Positions 18,244 through 27,604 of a stretch of DNA of 64,000 bases are shown here, piece after piece. Under the pieces are notes generated by a model. That model worked only from the letters and a program-made list of their open reading frames with translations, was not told where the DNA came from and did not search any database. This DNA is from Niastella soli (lineage in GTDB: Bacteria > Bacteroidota > Bacteroidia > Chitinophagales > Chitinophagaceae), in the NCBI RefSeq assembly GCF_017742245.1, contig NZ_JAGHKO010000001.1, positions 1,517,061 through 1,581,060 of the forward strand. The letters run 5' to 3'. The position numbers and the translations under genes were made by a program. Position 1 is the stretch's first letter. Every line of letters begins with the position of its first letter.

Positions 18244-19824
18244 TTACATCTTGACCTTCGCCGGTCCGTACAAAGACACACCACTACGCACTCCTGTGTG
18301 CTTACCATTGTTCACCACCAGTTGTCCATTCACTAAGACATAGTAAAAACCGGTTGAGTATTGGTGTGGTTGTTCAAACGTGGCATGATCGCTTACGGTT
18401 TTATCGTCAAAAATTACTATGTCGGCAGCCATGCCTTCCTTGAGTAATCCGCGGTCTTTTAGCTGGAACTTTTGCGCAGCAAGGGAGGTCATTCGGCGAA
18501 TGGCTTCTTCCAATGTGATCACTTTTTCTTCCCGCACATATTTGCCTAACACCCGTGCATTGGTACCATATCCGCGGGGATGCGGCATGCCTTTGCCTGG
18601 TACCGGAACGCCGGCATCGGCACCGCTCATGCAAAAGGGATATTTCATAATATATTTCACGTCGTCCTCATTCATGCTGTGGTATACCATCTGCGCGCCG
18701 CCTTTCTCTACCATATCCATTATGGTTTCTGCTTCTTCAGTGGCTTTTGATTTGCGCCCCAGCAGTTTATTGATGTCGGTAATGCTTTTTCCGTTAAAAC
18801 TGCTATCCGTTGCATAACTGGCTACCACGCAATAACTGTAATTTTTGAATTTGTATTTCTGTAATTGTTGCAGCATTTCTTTTTTGATCTGTGACCGTAT
18901 TGCCGGGTCGTGCAAACGCATTTTTAAGGAATCGTTACCGCCGGCAAAAGCCCAGTCGGGCATTCGAACGCCCAAATTGGTACTGCTGGCGGTGTAAGGG
19001 TACTGGTCAATGGTTACGTCCCAACCTTCCTGTCGGGCTTGTTGTACTAATCCCAACGTGATGTTGCTGGTGCCCCAATTGGCTTTGCCGCCTATTTTAA
19101 AGTGTGAGATCTCAACCGGAATATTGGCTGCCTTTCCAATATCGATCGCTTCAGTAATGGCTTCTATTGCCTTGCTTTCTTCATTTCGGATATGCGAGGC
19201 GTATATACCGTTGTAGCGGGATGCCATTTTTGCCAGGCCTACCACTTCTTCCGTATTGGCAAAGGTGCCGGGAATGTATATAAGACCGGTGCTGATGCCA
19301 ACTGCACCATCTTTCATGGCTTCTTCTACCAGGGATTCCATTTGTTGTTGTTCCGCTGGGGTAGGCAGCCGGTTATCCCGGTGCATAACCTGTTCGCGAA
19401 CGGTATTATGACCTACGAGTGAAGCTATGTTAATAGAAGGGTGTAAACTATCAAGGCGATGGAAAAAGTTTTTCAGGCTGGAGGAAGAGCCGCCACAATT
19501 GCCGGTTATAACGGTGGTTACTCCATCATAAATATAATTATCGGCGGTAGGCCATTGAAAGATGGCGCCTTCTACATGTCCGTGCACATCAATAAATCCG
19601 GGGGCAACGATCATTTTATGGGCATCGATGATCTGTGGGGCGGCATAATCCGCAAGTTTTCCTATGGCTAATATCTTCCCATCTTTCACTGCTACATCGC
19701 CATAAAACCAGGAATTACCGGCCCCATCGATAATACGGCCATTTTTAATAAGTACATCGCAGGAGTTTTGGGCAAGGCAGGTTGCACTGGCCAGTAGTAT
19801 AGAGGCAGTCAAAAATTTTCTCAT
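18244..19824 (-). CDS. Exported N-acyl-D-amino-acid deacylase (amidohydrolase family)
   Basis: Zinc amidohydrolase of the D-aminoacylase family, which removes the acyl group from N-acyl-D-amino acids. A signal peptide (1-18, ending CLA-Q) precedes a beta-sandwich start (VLIKNGRIIDGAG), the metal motif HGH at H81-H83 (FIDVHGH), further ligand segments (SHIRNE, EISHFK) and the C-terminal AADIVIFD typical of the superfamily. The 526-residue length is normal. It is followed on the same strand, past the repeat-rich gap, by the penicillin acylase gene. Both act on N-acyl amides outside the cytoplasm, which suggests but does not prove a shared catabolic use. Confidence 0.92.
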   Translation of the reverse strand: MRKFLTASILLASATCLAQNSCDVLIKNGRIIDGAGNSWFYGDVAVKDGKILAIGKLADYAAPQIIDAHKMIVAPGFIDVHGHVEGAIFQWPTADNYIYDGVTTVITGNCGGSSSSLKNFFHRLDSLHPSINIASLVGHNTVREQVMHRDNRLPTPAEQQQMESLVEEAMKDGAVGISTGLIYIPGTFANTEEVVGLAKMASRYNGIYASHIRNEESKAIEAITEAIDIGKAANIPVEISHFKIGGKANWGTSNITLGLVQQARQEGWDVTIDQYPYTASSTNLGVRMPDWAFAGGNDSLKMRLHDPAIRSQIKKEMLQQLQKYKFKNYSYCVVASYATDSSFNGKSITDINKLLGRKSKATEEAETIMDMVEKGGAQMVYHSMNEDDVKYIMKYPFCMSGADAGVPVPGKGMPHPRGYGTNARVLGKYVREEKVITLEEAIRRMTSLAAQKFQLKDRGLLKEGMAADIVIFDDKTVSDHATFEQPHQYSTGFYYVLVNGQLVVNNGKHTGVRSGVSLYGPAKVKM

Positions 19825-19951
19825 AGTGTTTTAAAATTAACGAACCCTTTTTACATTTTGGGCTGCGTTTTTATGCGGGCTGTTGCCAAATTTCCACAAC
19901 AGGAGTAAGGCTGGAATGATTATTTTAGACGTTATCAGAAATGATATTCTT

Positions 19952-20206
19952 ATGGAAAAGAATAATATTTTCTACCAGCTGCTAATAGGGGTGGCACTTT
20001 GTGGATGTGTGTATTGTGGAAATGGTGGTGAAAACAAGGGGCAGGAGGGATATGATTCAAATAAGAATGATTCCATGAATGCAGTAAATCATGTTGATCC
20101 CGCCAATGCCTATCCGCAGCCTCCGGTAACAGGCAGCAATCAGGATAGCAGCCGGGTAAAAGATTCAAGTACACCTAAGGATACGCAAAACAGACCCGGA
20201 TATTGA
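19952..20206 (+). CDS. Small putative lipoprotein
   Basis: 84 residues from the ATG at 19952: a basic start (MEKNN), a hydrophobic stretch, and cysteines at LCGC and YCGN that could serve as a lipobox, then a low-complexity Asn/Asp/Ser/Pro/Lys-rich tail. I do not recognise a family. An earlier in-frame start at 19883 would put a hydrophilic lead before the signal sequence and is less likely. It is divergent from the deacylase gene and convergent with csbD, sharing a terminator with it. Confidence 0.55.
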   Translation: MEKNNIFYQLLIGVALCGCVYCGNGGENKGQEGYDSNKNDSMNAVNHVDPANAYPQPPVTGSNQDSSRVKDSSTPKDTQNRPGY

Positions 20207-20268
20207 TACGACCAACAGTAATTCTTTAATGAGTGGATTTTCTTCATAGTTGGTTTAGGATCTGTATA

Positions 20269-20302
20269 AAAAGAAGGAGCTATTGTAACGCCCCTTCTTT
20301 TT
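20269..20302. terminator. Bidirectional terminator between the small lipoprotein and CsbD genes
   Basis: AAAGAAGG pairs with CCTTCTTT around an 18-nt loop, with A residues before and T residues after, so it can work on both strands for these convergent genes. Confidence 0.75.
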
Positions 20303-20316
20303 TATAGAAATAAGTC

Positions 20317-20505
20317 TTAGCCAAGCGACTTCAGCCATTTAACCAGGTCATCACGGGTTTTACCTGTTTTTTCCTGCATCCTGCCCATCCATTCGTCATC
20401 TTTTCCTTCTTCATATTTTATGTCATCGTCAGTTAAATCACCAAAGGCCTGCTTGATCTTCCCTTTCCACTTATTCCAGTTGCCTTTAATTTCTAATTTA
20501 TCCAT
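20317..20505 (-). CDS. CsbD family stress-response protein
   Basis: 62-residue, highly charged helical protein with the CsbD pattern: [21 protein letters not shown] then a KTGKTRDDL segment near the end. CsbD/YjbJ proteins are abundant under general stress or stationary phase in many bacteria, but their molecular function is not known. Single gene with its own bidirectional terminator. Confidence 0.93.
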   Translation of the reverse strand: MDKLEIKGNWNKWKGKIKQAFGDLTDDDIKYEEGKDDEWMGRMQEKTGKTRDDLVKWLKSLG

Positions 20506-20595
20506 AATACACTGTTTGAGAACATCAGTTAAAAACCTGTGCCAGCATTTGATCTATTGCCCGATGTGCTTATTTTTGCCAAAAAAAGGGAAAGT

Positions 20596-21387
20596 TTGAA
20601 ACAGACAATAAAGGCTATTTTTTTTGATATTGATGGAACCCTGATCACCACACAAAAAGTAATATCCAAAAATGTAATTACTGAAATACAGCGAGTTCAG
20701 CAGGTTTATAAAACGCCCATGTATTACATTTCAGCCCGTATGCCCCAGGGGATCAACACAGTGGGTAATCAACTGAAATTGGATGAGCTTGTGATAGCCT
20801 ATACCGGGGCGCTGATTATGGATGACACTAAAATTATAAGGGAATCTCACATTACACCAGACATAAGTTCAAGGATTATAAAGGAAGTAACTGATGCCGA
20901 CATTGAATATGTAGGACTTTACTCTTATGACAGCTGGTATGTGAATAGTGATAATTACTGGACACAAAGAGAGATCCTGGGAACAAAGGTTGAACCTGAC
21001 AGAATGAGTATAAAGGATTATACTCCGGGAAATATTCATAAGATCATGTTGCGCGATACGCCTGAAAAGATCAGTGTGATTGATGAGAAATTAAGAGCAC
21101 ATGGTGAGGTAAATGTTTTCAAAACAAGAGATACTACCCTGGAAATATTTGACAATTCATGTTCAAAGGCAGTGTCAGTAAAGTTTATGTCTCAACATTT
21201 TAATATTCCGCTGGAAAACATGATGGCAATTGGTGATAGCGAAGGAGATAAGGAAATGATCCAAACAGTGGGCTATGGTATTGCCATGGGTAATGCAGAG
21301 CAGGAGATCAAAAAGATTGCCTTTGATGTTACCAGCTCCAATGATGAAGATGGAGTAGCTGAAGCATTAAAAAAATATTTTCCATAA
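20596..21387 (+). CDS. Cof-type HAD family phosphatase
   Basis: Haloacid dehalogenase-type phosphatase, Cof subfamily, likely acting on a sugar phosphate or nucleotide. Motif I is FFDIDGTL near the N-terminus; the motif III/IV region is AIGDSEGDKEM near the C-terminus, with the closing GIAMGNA. I prefer the TTG at 20596, because it gives KAIFFDIDGTL within ten residues of the start and a length of 263, normal for the family, after an A/G-rich stretch. An in-frame GTG at 20539 would add 19 residues without family resemblance. Single gene; substrate unknown. Confidence 0.88.
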   Translation: MKQTIKAIFFDIDGTLITTQKVISKNVITEIQRVQQVYKTPMYYISARMPQGINTVGNQLKLDELVIAYTGALIMDDTKIIRESHITPDISSRIIKEVTDADIEYVGLYSYDSWYVNSDNYWTQREILGTKVEPDRMSIKDYTPGNIHKIMLRDTPEKISVIDEKLRAHGEVNVFKTRDTTLEIFDNSCSKAVSVKFMSQHFNIPLENMMAIGDSEGDKEMIQTVGYGIAMGNAEQEIKKIAFDVTSSNDEDGVAEALKKYFP

Positions 21388-21394
21388 GACTAAC

Positions 21395-21456
21395 GACCTG
21401 TCAGGATCGCTTTAACTCACTGATTGTTCAACACGCTATGGCGAGCCTTACAGGTC
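21395..21456. repeat. 62-bp dispersed inverted-repeat element, copy 1
   Basis: GACCTGTCAG at the left end and CTTACAGGTC at the right end form an imperfect inverted repeat (14 of 16 outer positions). The element sits between the convergent HAD gene and the 21466 gene. A second copy of exactly the same length is at 63808-63869. Confidence 0.7.
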
Positions 21457-21465
21457 TAACCACTA

Positions 21466-22011
21466 TCAATCAGTAGTAGCACCTTTTTCGCCTATAAACC
21501 ATTGTTCTTTATTCCTGAACAATACATTGAAGGTGGTCAATGAACCATAGATGCGGGTAATGTATTGCTGCAGGTTCACTTTGTCTTCGTCGCTCAACGT
21601 TTTGTGTGCATTGATCTGCTGTTCCAATACGCGCAGCCGATCTCTCAACATCACTATCTTGTGAAAGAACACATCGATGGGTACTTCTTTCCCTTTCTGG
21701 GTTTTATCGGCTGGTTGTAAGATCATAAGTCCGTTTTTCCAGCGGTCGCCAAGGGGAACAATCTCCTGAAAGCCACCCCACAGACGCAGTATTTTTAACA
21801 GTGAGCTTTCCACTTCACTATTTGTTTCTATTTCTTCAGTAACATTTTCGGGAATGATCTCTTCGAGGCTGCTGTCGTTTTTGTCTATCTCTTTAATGCC
21901 ATGATGTATAAAAGAGATCAGGTAGGTTGCGTACCTGATACCTACTATTACACCGGGGCCGTGTTGCCGGTGTTGTAAACGTGTGCCGACGCCGAGATTG
22001 AGTTGATCCAT
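21466..22011 (-). CDS. Conserved-looking protein with N-terminal tudor/UvrD-C-like segment
   Basis: 181-residue soluble protein. The first 35 residues (GVGTRLQHRQHGPGVIVG) look like the small SH3/tudor-like domain found at the end of UvrD/PcrA helicases and in some RNA-polymerase-binding proteins. The rest is helical, with a charged C-terminal half (RDRLRVLEQQINAHKTLSDEDK) that could form a coiled coil. There are no catalytic motifs. No precise family name can be given. Single gene in minus orientation, convergent with the HAD gene. Confidence 0.8.
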   Translation of the reverse strand: MDQLNLGVGTRLQHRQHGPGVIVGIRYATYLISFIHHGIKEIDKNDSSLEEIIPENVTEEIETNSEVESSLLKILRLWGGFQEIVPLGDRWKNGLMILQPADKTQKGKEVPIDVFFHKIVMLRDRLRVLEQQINAHKTLSDEDKVNLQQYITRIYGSLTTFNVLFRNKEQWFIGEKGATTD

Positions 22012-22062
22012 ATTGCAATTTACAAATCGTGTTTGAAAATTGATCGGATGTAGACGAAAGGT

Positions 22063-23580
22063 CTATTTTTTATAGAATTCATAGGACGTGTACTCCACAT
22101 AATCAGCCGACATGGTTACGGAACTTACCTTCCCTTTGGAAGTGGTAAATGGCCATACCTTCATTCCATACATCGGCTCGCTAAATAAGGCCAGAAAGCG
22201 ATTTCCGCCCAATGGTTCAAGGGTTACATAACGACCCTGGTGATGTTCAAAACGGGCGGTCAATTTCCCATTTTCCAATGTAATGGTCATTTTACCATAT
22301 ACATCATCCTTATAATTGCCTGTATAGGAGTCGATAGGTAAAGTGGTAGGCAGTTTCATCGCAATGGTGTCCCGTTTTTCTTTCAACCAAAGCAACTCCT
22401 CTTTCTGATCATTTATAGAAGTGGTTGATCCTTCCTGGCTGTAATTATGGTAAGGCTGGTCCAGGTAGGCATCTACGATCTCGTCCCTTAAATTTTCATA
22501 AAAGTTGTTGGCGTCGGTATTCGTCAATACAATAATGCCCAGGTTCTCTTCGGGCACTAAAGTTACACTGGATACAAAACCATTTGCGCCACCGGTATGC
22601 CATACAATTTTTCTACTATTGTAATCGTGCAAAAACCAGCCAAGTCCATAAGTTAAAAAATGCGCTTTGTTGAACCGGGCGCTGACATTGCTGATTATTG
22701 AATTAGACGACCAGGTTTGTATTCTTGCTTCTGTAGGTATTACCTGTTTGCCGTTATATTTCCCATCATTCAACTGGGCCATAACCCAATGGCTCATGTC
22801 CTGTATGCTGGAAGACAGGCTTGTTGCCGGCGCCAGGTTATCCAATCTGCCGTAATGGGTTTTTTTCAATATGCCCAGTTCTACAGTATGGCCCATGGCT
22901 TTATTGGGTGCGGTGGTTATGTCTTTTGATAAGGTCAGCGAATTGTTCATTCCCAGTGGTATGAACAAGCTGTCTTTAAGAAAGGCTGCCCAGGATTTTC
23001 CGGTTACTTTGGGAATGATTTCACCAGCAGTCAGGTACGCTGCATTGGAATAACCCCAACGGCTGCGATAGCTGTACAATGGTTTAACCCGGCCAAACTT
23101 CTCGCGTACTTCGGCCGGAGTGAGGTCTGAATCCCAATACATGAAATCACCCTGGAAGGTTGCAAATCCCAGCCGGTGGCTAAGCAGGTCGCGGATATTG
23201 GCCTCTTTGGTAACCCAGGGATCATACATTTTAAAATCGGGCAACCATTTTATAACGGCATCGTCCAGCGACAATTTTTTGTCAACAGCCAGCATGGCCA
23301 GTGCGGTTGCTGTAAATGCTTTCGTATTGGAACCGATCATGAACAGTGTATTCTCATCGATCCTGTCGGTGGCGCCCATTTCTTTAACCCCATACCCTTT
23401 CATCACCACTACTTTCCCATCTTTTACCACACACACGGCTATCCCGGGAATTTGCCATTCCTTTAATGCGCGTTCAACATAAATGTCCAGGCTATCTGTT
23501 ATAAACGCAGGTGTTCTCTGGGCGTACATGTTTGTAATAATGAATAAACAGCCCGTGAGAAAGGAAAGGTATTTTTTCAA
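22063..23580 (-). CDS. Secreted serine hydrolase, class C beta-lactamase/Pab87 fold
   Basis: Exported hydrolase of the serine beta-lactamase-like superfamily. It has a signal peptide (1-20, ending MYA-Q), the catalytic SXXK at S84-K87 (SNTK), YSN at Y177-N179, and the third motif HTGG at 328-331. After the catalytic domain (to about 360) comes a small beta-rich C-terminal domain of the DUF3471 kind. Members include D-amino-acid esterases, peptidases and lactamases; the intact three motifs predict an active enzyme but not its substrate. It ends close to the TMEM175-like gene on the same strand, which starts upstream of it. Confidence 0.9.
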   Translation of the reverse strand: MKKYLSFLTGCLFIITNMYAQRTPAFITDSLDIYVERALKEWQIPGIAVCVVKDGKVVVMKGYGVKEMGATDRIDENTLFMIGSNTKAFTATALAMLAVDKKLSLDDAVIKWLPDFKMYDPWVTKEANIRDLLSHRLGFATFQGDFMYWDSDLTPAEVREKFGRVKPLYSYRSRWGYSNAAYLTAGEIIPKVTGKSWAAFLKDSLFIPLGMNNSLTLSKDITTAPNKAMGHTVELGILKKTHYGRLDNLAPATSLSSSIQDMSHWVMAQLNDGKYNGKQVIPTEARIQTWSSNSIISNVSARFNKAHFLTYGLGWFLHDYNSRKIVWHTGGANGFVSSVTLVPEENLGIIVLTNTDANNFYENLRDEIVDAYLDQPYHNYSQEGSTTSINDQKEELLWLKEKRDTIAMKLPTTLPIDSYTGNYKDDVYGKMTITLENGKLTARFEHHQGRYVTLEPLGGNRFLALFSEPMYGMKVWPFTTSKGKVSSVTMSADYVEYTSYEFYKK

Positions 23581-23584
23581 AGGA

Positions 23585-24241
23585 TTACTTTTTTACAGAA
23601 AGATTTATTCTCTTTTTATAGATCCTGCTCAGCATCATTATTGCCAGTGGAATGATCGCCGGCATCCAGATGGCAATATGTGGAAAGATCATATACACCA
23701 GCACCATCAATAAAAAGATAATGGGTACTGTAATAGCCCGCACGGAATAATAGTTAGCAACAGGTCTTGCCAATCCTTCATTTAAAGCATGTTTGGGATT
23801 GCCGACATAACGCCACATCAAAAAGTTCATAATGCCCAGAAAGCAAATGTTTAAAATATATAATATTACTGGTGTTATGAGGAAGTACGAAATGTATTCG
23901 CTGTAAAAGGCACTGGTAAATGGCATTAGTATAACTGCCAGCAGAAAGAAGAGGTTCAACCACATTAATCGCAGGTTGTAATTCACCACAAAACCAAACA
24001 GGCGGTGATGGGTGGTCCAGTACTGGCCAATGATCAAAAAGCTGATAAGAAAGCCAATGAATTTCGGGATCATTTCATTGAGGCTTTCTGCCAGTTTATG
24101 GTCCGTAACATCGGTTACTAAAACCGGTACCTTTAATTCAATAGCTAATAAGGTAATAGCGATAGCAAATACGGCATCGCTAAAAAGGATCATTCTTTCG
24201 AGTTGAAATTCCTTTTTCAACTCGTTGTGCAGTGGGTTCAT
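23585..24241 (-). CDS. TMEM175/DUF1211 family potassium channel-like protein
   Basis: 218 residues with six likely transmembrane helices. The first helix carries the family signature RMILFSDAVFAIAITLL. Bacterial TMEM175 proteins have one six-helix repeat and assemble as tetramers to conduct potassium, the FSD motif being part of the pore-forming first helix. It ends 5 bp from the start of the downstream serine hydrolase gene, so the two are probably cotranscribed, although no functional link is obvious. Confidence 0.9.
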   Translation of the reverse strand: MNPLHNELKKEFQLERMILFSDAVFAIAITLLAIELKVPVLVTDVTDHKLAESLNEMIPKFIGFLISFLIIGQYWTTHHRLFGFVVNYNLRLMWLNLFFLLAVILMPFTSAFYSEYISYFLITPVILYILNICFLGIMNFLMWRYVGNPKHALNEGLARPVANYYSVRAITVPIIFLLMVLVYMIFPHIAIWMPAIIPLAIMMLSRIYKKRINLSVKK

Positions 24242-24281
24242 GTGACTTTGTTAGTTTTGGTTAAGGATAAAGATCAGTGAA

Positions 24282-25577
24282 TTAATAATTCATGGCCTGG
24301 TAAACCAGTATTTTGTACAGGTTGCCCAGATTCCCCCAGCTGGTGGGCCAGATATTGCGATATATTAATCCGATCAGTTTTTCTTTGGGGTCAACCCAAT
24401 AGGTGGTGTTGAACATGCCGCCCCATTCAAAGGTACCTTCCTGGGTAGGTAATACGGCGCTGCCTTTTTCGGTGGTAATGCCAAAACCCAGACCGAATTT
24501 ATTGGGTCCACGGCTGAGATCACCGATCTGGTTCATCGTCATCATGCGCACACTGTTATGGCTCAGCAGGCGTTTGCCATTATATTCGCCGCCATTTAGC
24601 AACATTTGTAAGAAGATGGCATAATCAAAAATGGTTGAAGAAAGACCGGCCCCGCCTGAATAATAGGTCCCATTCATTTTAGGATAATCGCGGTACATAT
24701 CTCCATATAAACTTAATTTCTCTGGCATTTTCACCGGCAGTTTGGTAGAAGAGTCTTCAGTGAATAACATGGCCAGTCTGTTCTTTTTATTATCGGGCAG
24801 ATAAAAATAAGTATCCTTCATGCCCAGAGGGTCAAAAATGCGTTTTTGAAAGAAATCTTTCAAGCTCATGCCCGATACCAATTCAATCAGGTAACCTAGT
24901 ACATCGTCGTTCAGGCCGTATGTCCATCTTTCACCGGGCTGGTGAAACAGGGGTAACCCGCCGAGGATCTTCATCTTATCGGCCAGTTTAAATTCAGGTA
25001 TGCCTATGCCACCAACAACGCCTGCTTTATAATAAATGTTTTTTGCCTCAGGGGAGCCAATTTGTGCATATCCTAATCCACTGGTATGGGTGAGCAGATC
25101 GCGAATGGTGATCTCTCTTTTAGCCGGAATGGTGGCATAAGTAGTATCTGCTTTATTATACTTATCCAACACTTTAGGGTTTTTGAACTCGGGAATATAG
25201 TTGGAGATGGGATCATCGAGCATGAATTTGCCTTCTTCGTATAACATCATTATACCTACGCTGGTAATGGCTTTTGTTTGGGAGGCTATGCGAAAGATGG
25301 CGTCTTTTTGAAGGGGGGCTTTGGTATCGAGATCGTTATAACCGAAATTTTTATAATATACGATCTTGCCGTCATGAATGATCATGGCTACGGCCCCGTT
25401 CATGCGACCTTTCTCCACATATTCTTTCAATACGGTATCGATACGGGTTAACCGTTTTGCTGAGAAACCGCCAGCCTCAGGCGTAGCCGCCATACTAAGT
25501 ACCGGATGGGCGTTCTGGGAAAAAGTAACGGTAGCAACAAGCAGGAACAGGCTGAGTGCACTAACGATCTGTTTCAT
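24282..25577 (-). CDS. Secreted serine hydrolase, beta-lactamase/esterase EstB-like
   Basis: 431-residue exported enzyme of the serine beta-lactamase-like superfamily, a second member separated from the first by the channel gene. Signal peptide at 1-20; SXXK at S99-K102 (SQTK); tyrosine motif at Y220 (YGLN); and a WGG segment near the C-terminus (EWGGMFNTTYW) in place of HTGG. This set is usual for the EstB/carboxylesterase branch, which hydrolyses short esters or beta-lactams. Without a third-domain extension it is shorter than the 22063 protein. The gene ends 40 bp from the channel gene start, so one transcript could cover all three genes. Confidence 0.9.
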   Translation of the reverse strand: MKQIVSALSLFLLVATVTFSQNAHPVLSMAATPEAGGFSAKRLTRIDTVLKEYVEKGRMNGAVAMIIHDGKIVYYKNFGYNDLDTKAPLQKDAIFRIASQTKAITSVGIMMLYEEGKFMLDDPISNYIPEFKNPKVLDKYNKADTTYATIPAKREITIRDLLTHTSGLGYAQIGSPEAKNIYYKAGVVGGIGIPEFKLADKMKILGGLPLFHQPGERWTYGLNDDVLGYLIELVSGMSLKDFFQKRIFDPLGMKDTYFYLPDNKKNRLAMLFTEDSSTKLPVKMPEKLSLYGDMYRDYPKMNGTYYSGGAGLSSTIFDYAIFLQMLLNGGEYNGKRLLSHNSVRMMTMNQIGDLSRGPNKFGLGFGITTEKGSAVLPTQEGTFEWGGMFNTTYWVDPKEKLIGLIYRNIWPTSWGNLGNLYKILVYQAMNY

Positions 25578-25616
25578 GGTAGGCGTGGAATATTTACGCA
25601 GTAAGTTACTGCATAA

Positions 25617-25640
25617 AGTTGACCAGTTAACCAGTTGACC
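25617..25640. repeat. 8-bp degenerate tandem repeat, AGTTGACC
   Basis: Three units: AGTTGACC, AGTTAACC, AGTTGACC. The same unit recurs at 44333. A TTCACGATTGCCGAGTCACG stretch follows near 25733, also resembling words in other gaps of the window. Confidence 0.8.
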
Positions 25641-25756
25641 AGGTATTAAAGTGAAGTATTGTCGGTAACCAATGGCAGGTTGACAGAGTTAATAGAGGGT
25701 ACGATCCGAATTTGGCGAGGGCAATACTGCCGATTCACGATTGCCGAGTCACGACC

Positions 25757-26515
25757 TCAATTGTCCTGCTTCCGCAATTCCCCCATTACTTCCTTCCATT
25801 TCATATATTTTTCATAACACTGCTTAATGTAGGATTGCAATTCGTAGTCGGTAGCGGTTTCAACAAGTACGAGATCAGGTCTGTAACGTACCATAAAGGT
25901 GTCGAGTTCGGCGCCCCGGAGTTGGGTGAGCCGGATAACCAGTGCACGACTAAAGCGATGATCAATATATTTCTCTTTTTCTTCTTCCACTAACCGGTCG
26001 CGGAAAGCTGCCATTCGCCGGTTTTTTTTGAAGTTGAAAACATCAACAAGCTGATCGAGGTCTACACCAACTGCCGCATTTTGTGTATTGGGATGAACGA
26101 TGCCAAGCCCGGGTTTTTTATAATTGAAAGCCTTGGCATATTCTTGCCGGTTGGCGATAGAATCAAGATGGTAATTACGTTGTTTTACCATAATAGGCTT
26201 TAACTCCGTAACATTTACGTGGAGGGAGATCTCAAAGTTCTGTTGGTTAGGAATGGCGCTAACGGGATATTTAGGGGTCCCTTTTCCCAAATAGGAAAAA
26301 GAGATAGAATCGGATTCCTTAACATATATGGTATATCGGCCCAGGGAGTCGGTCATGGTACCGGTTCCGCCAGTACTAATTACACTTACTGAAACCAGGG
26401 GCACCTGTTGGGTCATGTCGAACACTTTACCTTTAACCTGAACCTGCAGCTGGCTAAAGCCTGTCAGGGATCCGAAAACCAGTAAGAATAAAATTATGTA
26501 CCGCTTTAAAGTCAA
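25757..26515 (-). CDS. Secreted protein with carboxypeptidase-regulatory-like domain
   Basis: 252 residues: signal peptide (1-21, ending FSQ), then the beta-sandwich carboxypeptidase D regulatory-like domain found at the N-terminus of SusC/TonB-dependent receptors (VKGKVFDMTQQVPLVSVSV, then GTMTDSLGRYTI), about residues 25-105. The rest is helical and charged, not a TonB plug or barrel. Stand-alone proteins of this kind are common in Bacteroidota, with no settled function; they are probably in the periplasm or outer membrane. It is downstream of purN on the same strand, 60 bp after its stop codon. Confidence 0.82.
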   Translation of the reverse strand: MTLKRYIILFLLVFGSLTGFSQLQVQVKGKVFDMTQQVPLVSVSVISTGGTGTMTDSLGRYTIYVKESDSISFSYLGKGTPKYPVSAIPNQQNFEISLHVNVTELKPIMVKQRNYHLDSIANRQEYAKAFNYKKPGLGIVHPNTQNAAVGVDLDQLVDVFNFKKNRRMAAFRDRLVEEEKEKYIDHRFSRALVIRLTQLRGAELDTFMVRYRPDLVLVETATDYELQSYIKQCYEKYMKWKEVMGELRKQDN

Positions 26516-26575
26516 GTTTCTGGGTTTAAGATTGTGATATTATGCAAGAAAACGATAAAAATGTATTCTGGCAGT

Positions 26576-27166
26576 TTATTTAACACGATTTTGCAGTTCG
26601 CCAGCCACTTTTTCTACAATGAGGGGGTAGTGTTCGTGTTCTAATGCATGAATTTTTTGTGCCAGTGAATCGGGAGTGTCACCGGCTTCAATAGTACAGC
26701 TGGCCTGAAAGATCAGTTGGCCATGGTCATATAATTCATCAACATAGTGGATGCTGATGCCGCTTTCGGTTTCTTTGGCGGCTATTACAGCTTCATGCAC
26801 AAAATTGCCATACATACCTTTTCCGCCATAATTTGGCAACAGTGCCGGATGTATATTAATGATGCGTTGTGGAAATGCTTTAATTAACTGAACAGGAACT
26901 TTCCATAAAAATCCCGCCAATACAATAAAATCAACATTATGTTGTTTAAGTTCCTCGACGTAGGCATTGCCTCTAAAGAATTGTTCTTTCTCTATTAATA
27001 TAGAAGGAATTTTTTCATTTTGGGCAATAGTTAATACGCCAGCACCTGGTTTATTGCAAACGATTAAAGCTATTTTAATTTGGGAATGCTTCCGGAAATG
27101 ATCGATCAGCTTTTGCGCATTCGACCCAGCCCCCGATGCAAAGATGGCAACGTTAATAGTCTGCAT
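26576..27166 (-). CDS. purN: Phosphoribosylglycinamide formyltransferase (PurN)
   Basis: Third step of purine synthesis: transfers a formyl group from 10-formyltetrahydrofolate to GAR. The N-terminal phosphate-binding segment FASGAGSN and the catalytic segment NIHPALLPNYGGKGMYG (His of HPALLP, with Asn before it) are intact, followed by VHYVDELYDHG with the catalytic Asp. The 196-residue length matches the single-domain enzyme. It is monocistronic or leads into the 25757 gene. It is divergent from the alternative complex III operon across a 438-bp gap. Confidence 0.95.
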   Translation of the reverse strand: MQTINVAIFASGAGSNAQKLIDHFRKHSQIKIALIVCNKPGAGVLTIAQNEKIPSILIEKEQFFRGNAYVEELKQHNVDFIVLAGFLWKVPVQLIKAFPQRIINIHPALLPNYGGKGMYGNFVHEAVIAAKETESGISIHYVDELYDHGQLIFQASCTIEAGDTPDSLAQKIHALEHEHYPLIVEKVAGELQNRVK

Positions 27167-27523
27167 ATATTAATATCTACGTTTAAGTTCTTGGTACTTG
27201 GTTAAGAGTTAACAAAATCCTTCGATCTGTTACCGTTCAGTTTCATTCATTGCAAACATTGCCGGTAATGTAAAGACACGCAGTTTGAAAATAACTGGGT
27301 GGCATTGACATGTCATTCTAGTTTCAATTGTTGAAACATGAACGCAAAAGTGCAGGAAAATTTTGGGGTGAAGAAAAGTCAATTTTATCATCAGGTTACG
27401 AGATGCGAAACTTTAGTTGTCAACTTGACAAAAGCATGACATTTCTGACTGAACCATTTTAGCGAAGGGGGTAAAATCGGCTGAAACCCACGCCCAGCCT
27501 ACATTAAAAAAATTTTAAACAGG

Positions 27524-27556
27524 TTGTGATTTTGTTAAATTCCTGACTTATTTTTG
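27524..27556 (+). promoter_or_regulatory. Promoter of the ACIII-oxidase operon
   Basis: TATTTTTG at 27549-27556 matches TAnnTTTG exactly, with TTG at 27524-27526, 22 nt upstream. Transcription should start near 27559. The upstream part of the gap (27167-27520) shows AT-rich sequence and no gene. The alternative TTG start codon at 27554 lies inside this box, which favours the ATG at 27605. Confidence 0.6.
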
Positions 27557-27604
27557 CACCCAATTCGGGAAATTTTTCCACATAATTTCATCATATCCAG
27601 CAAT

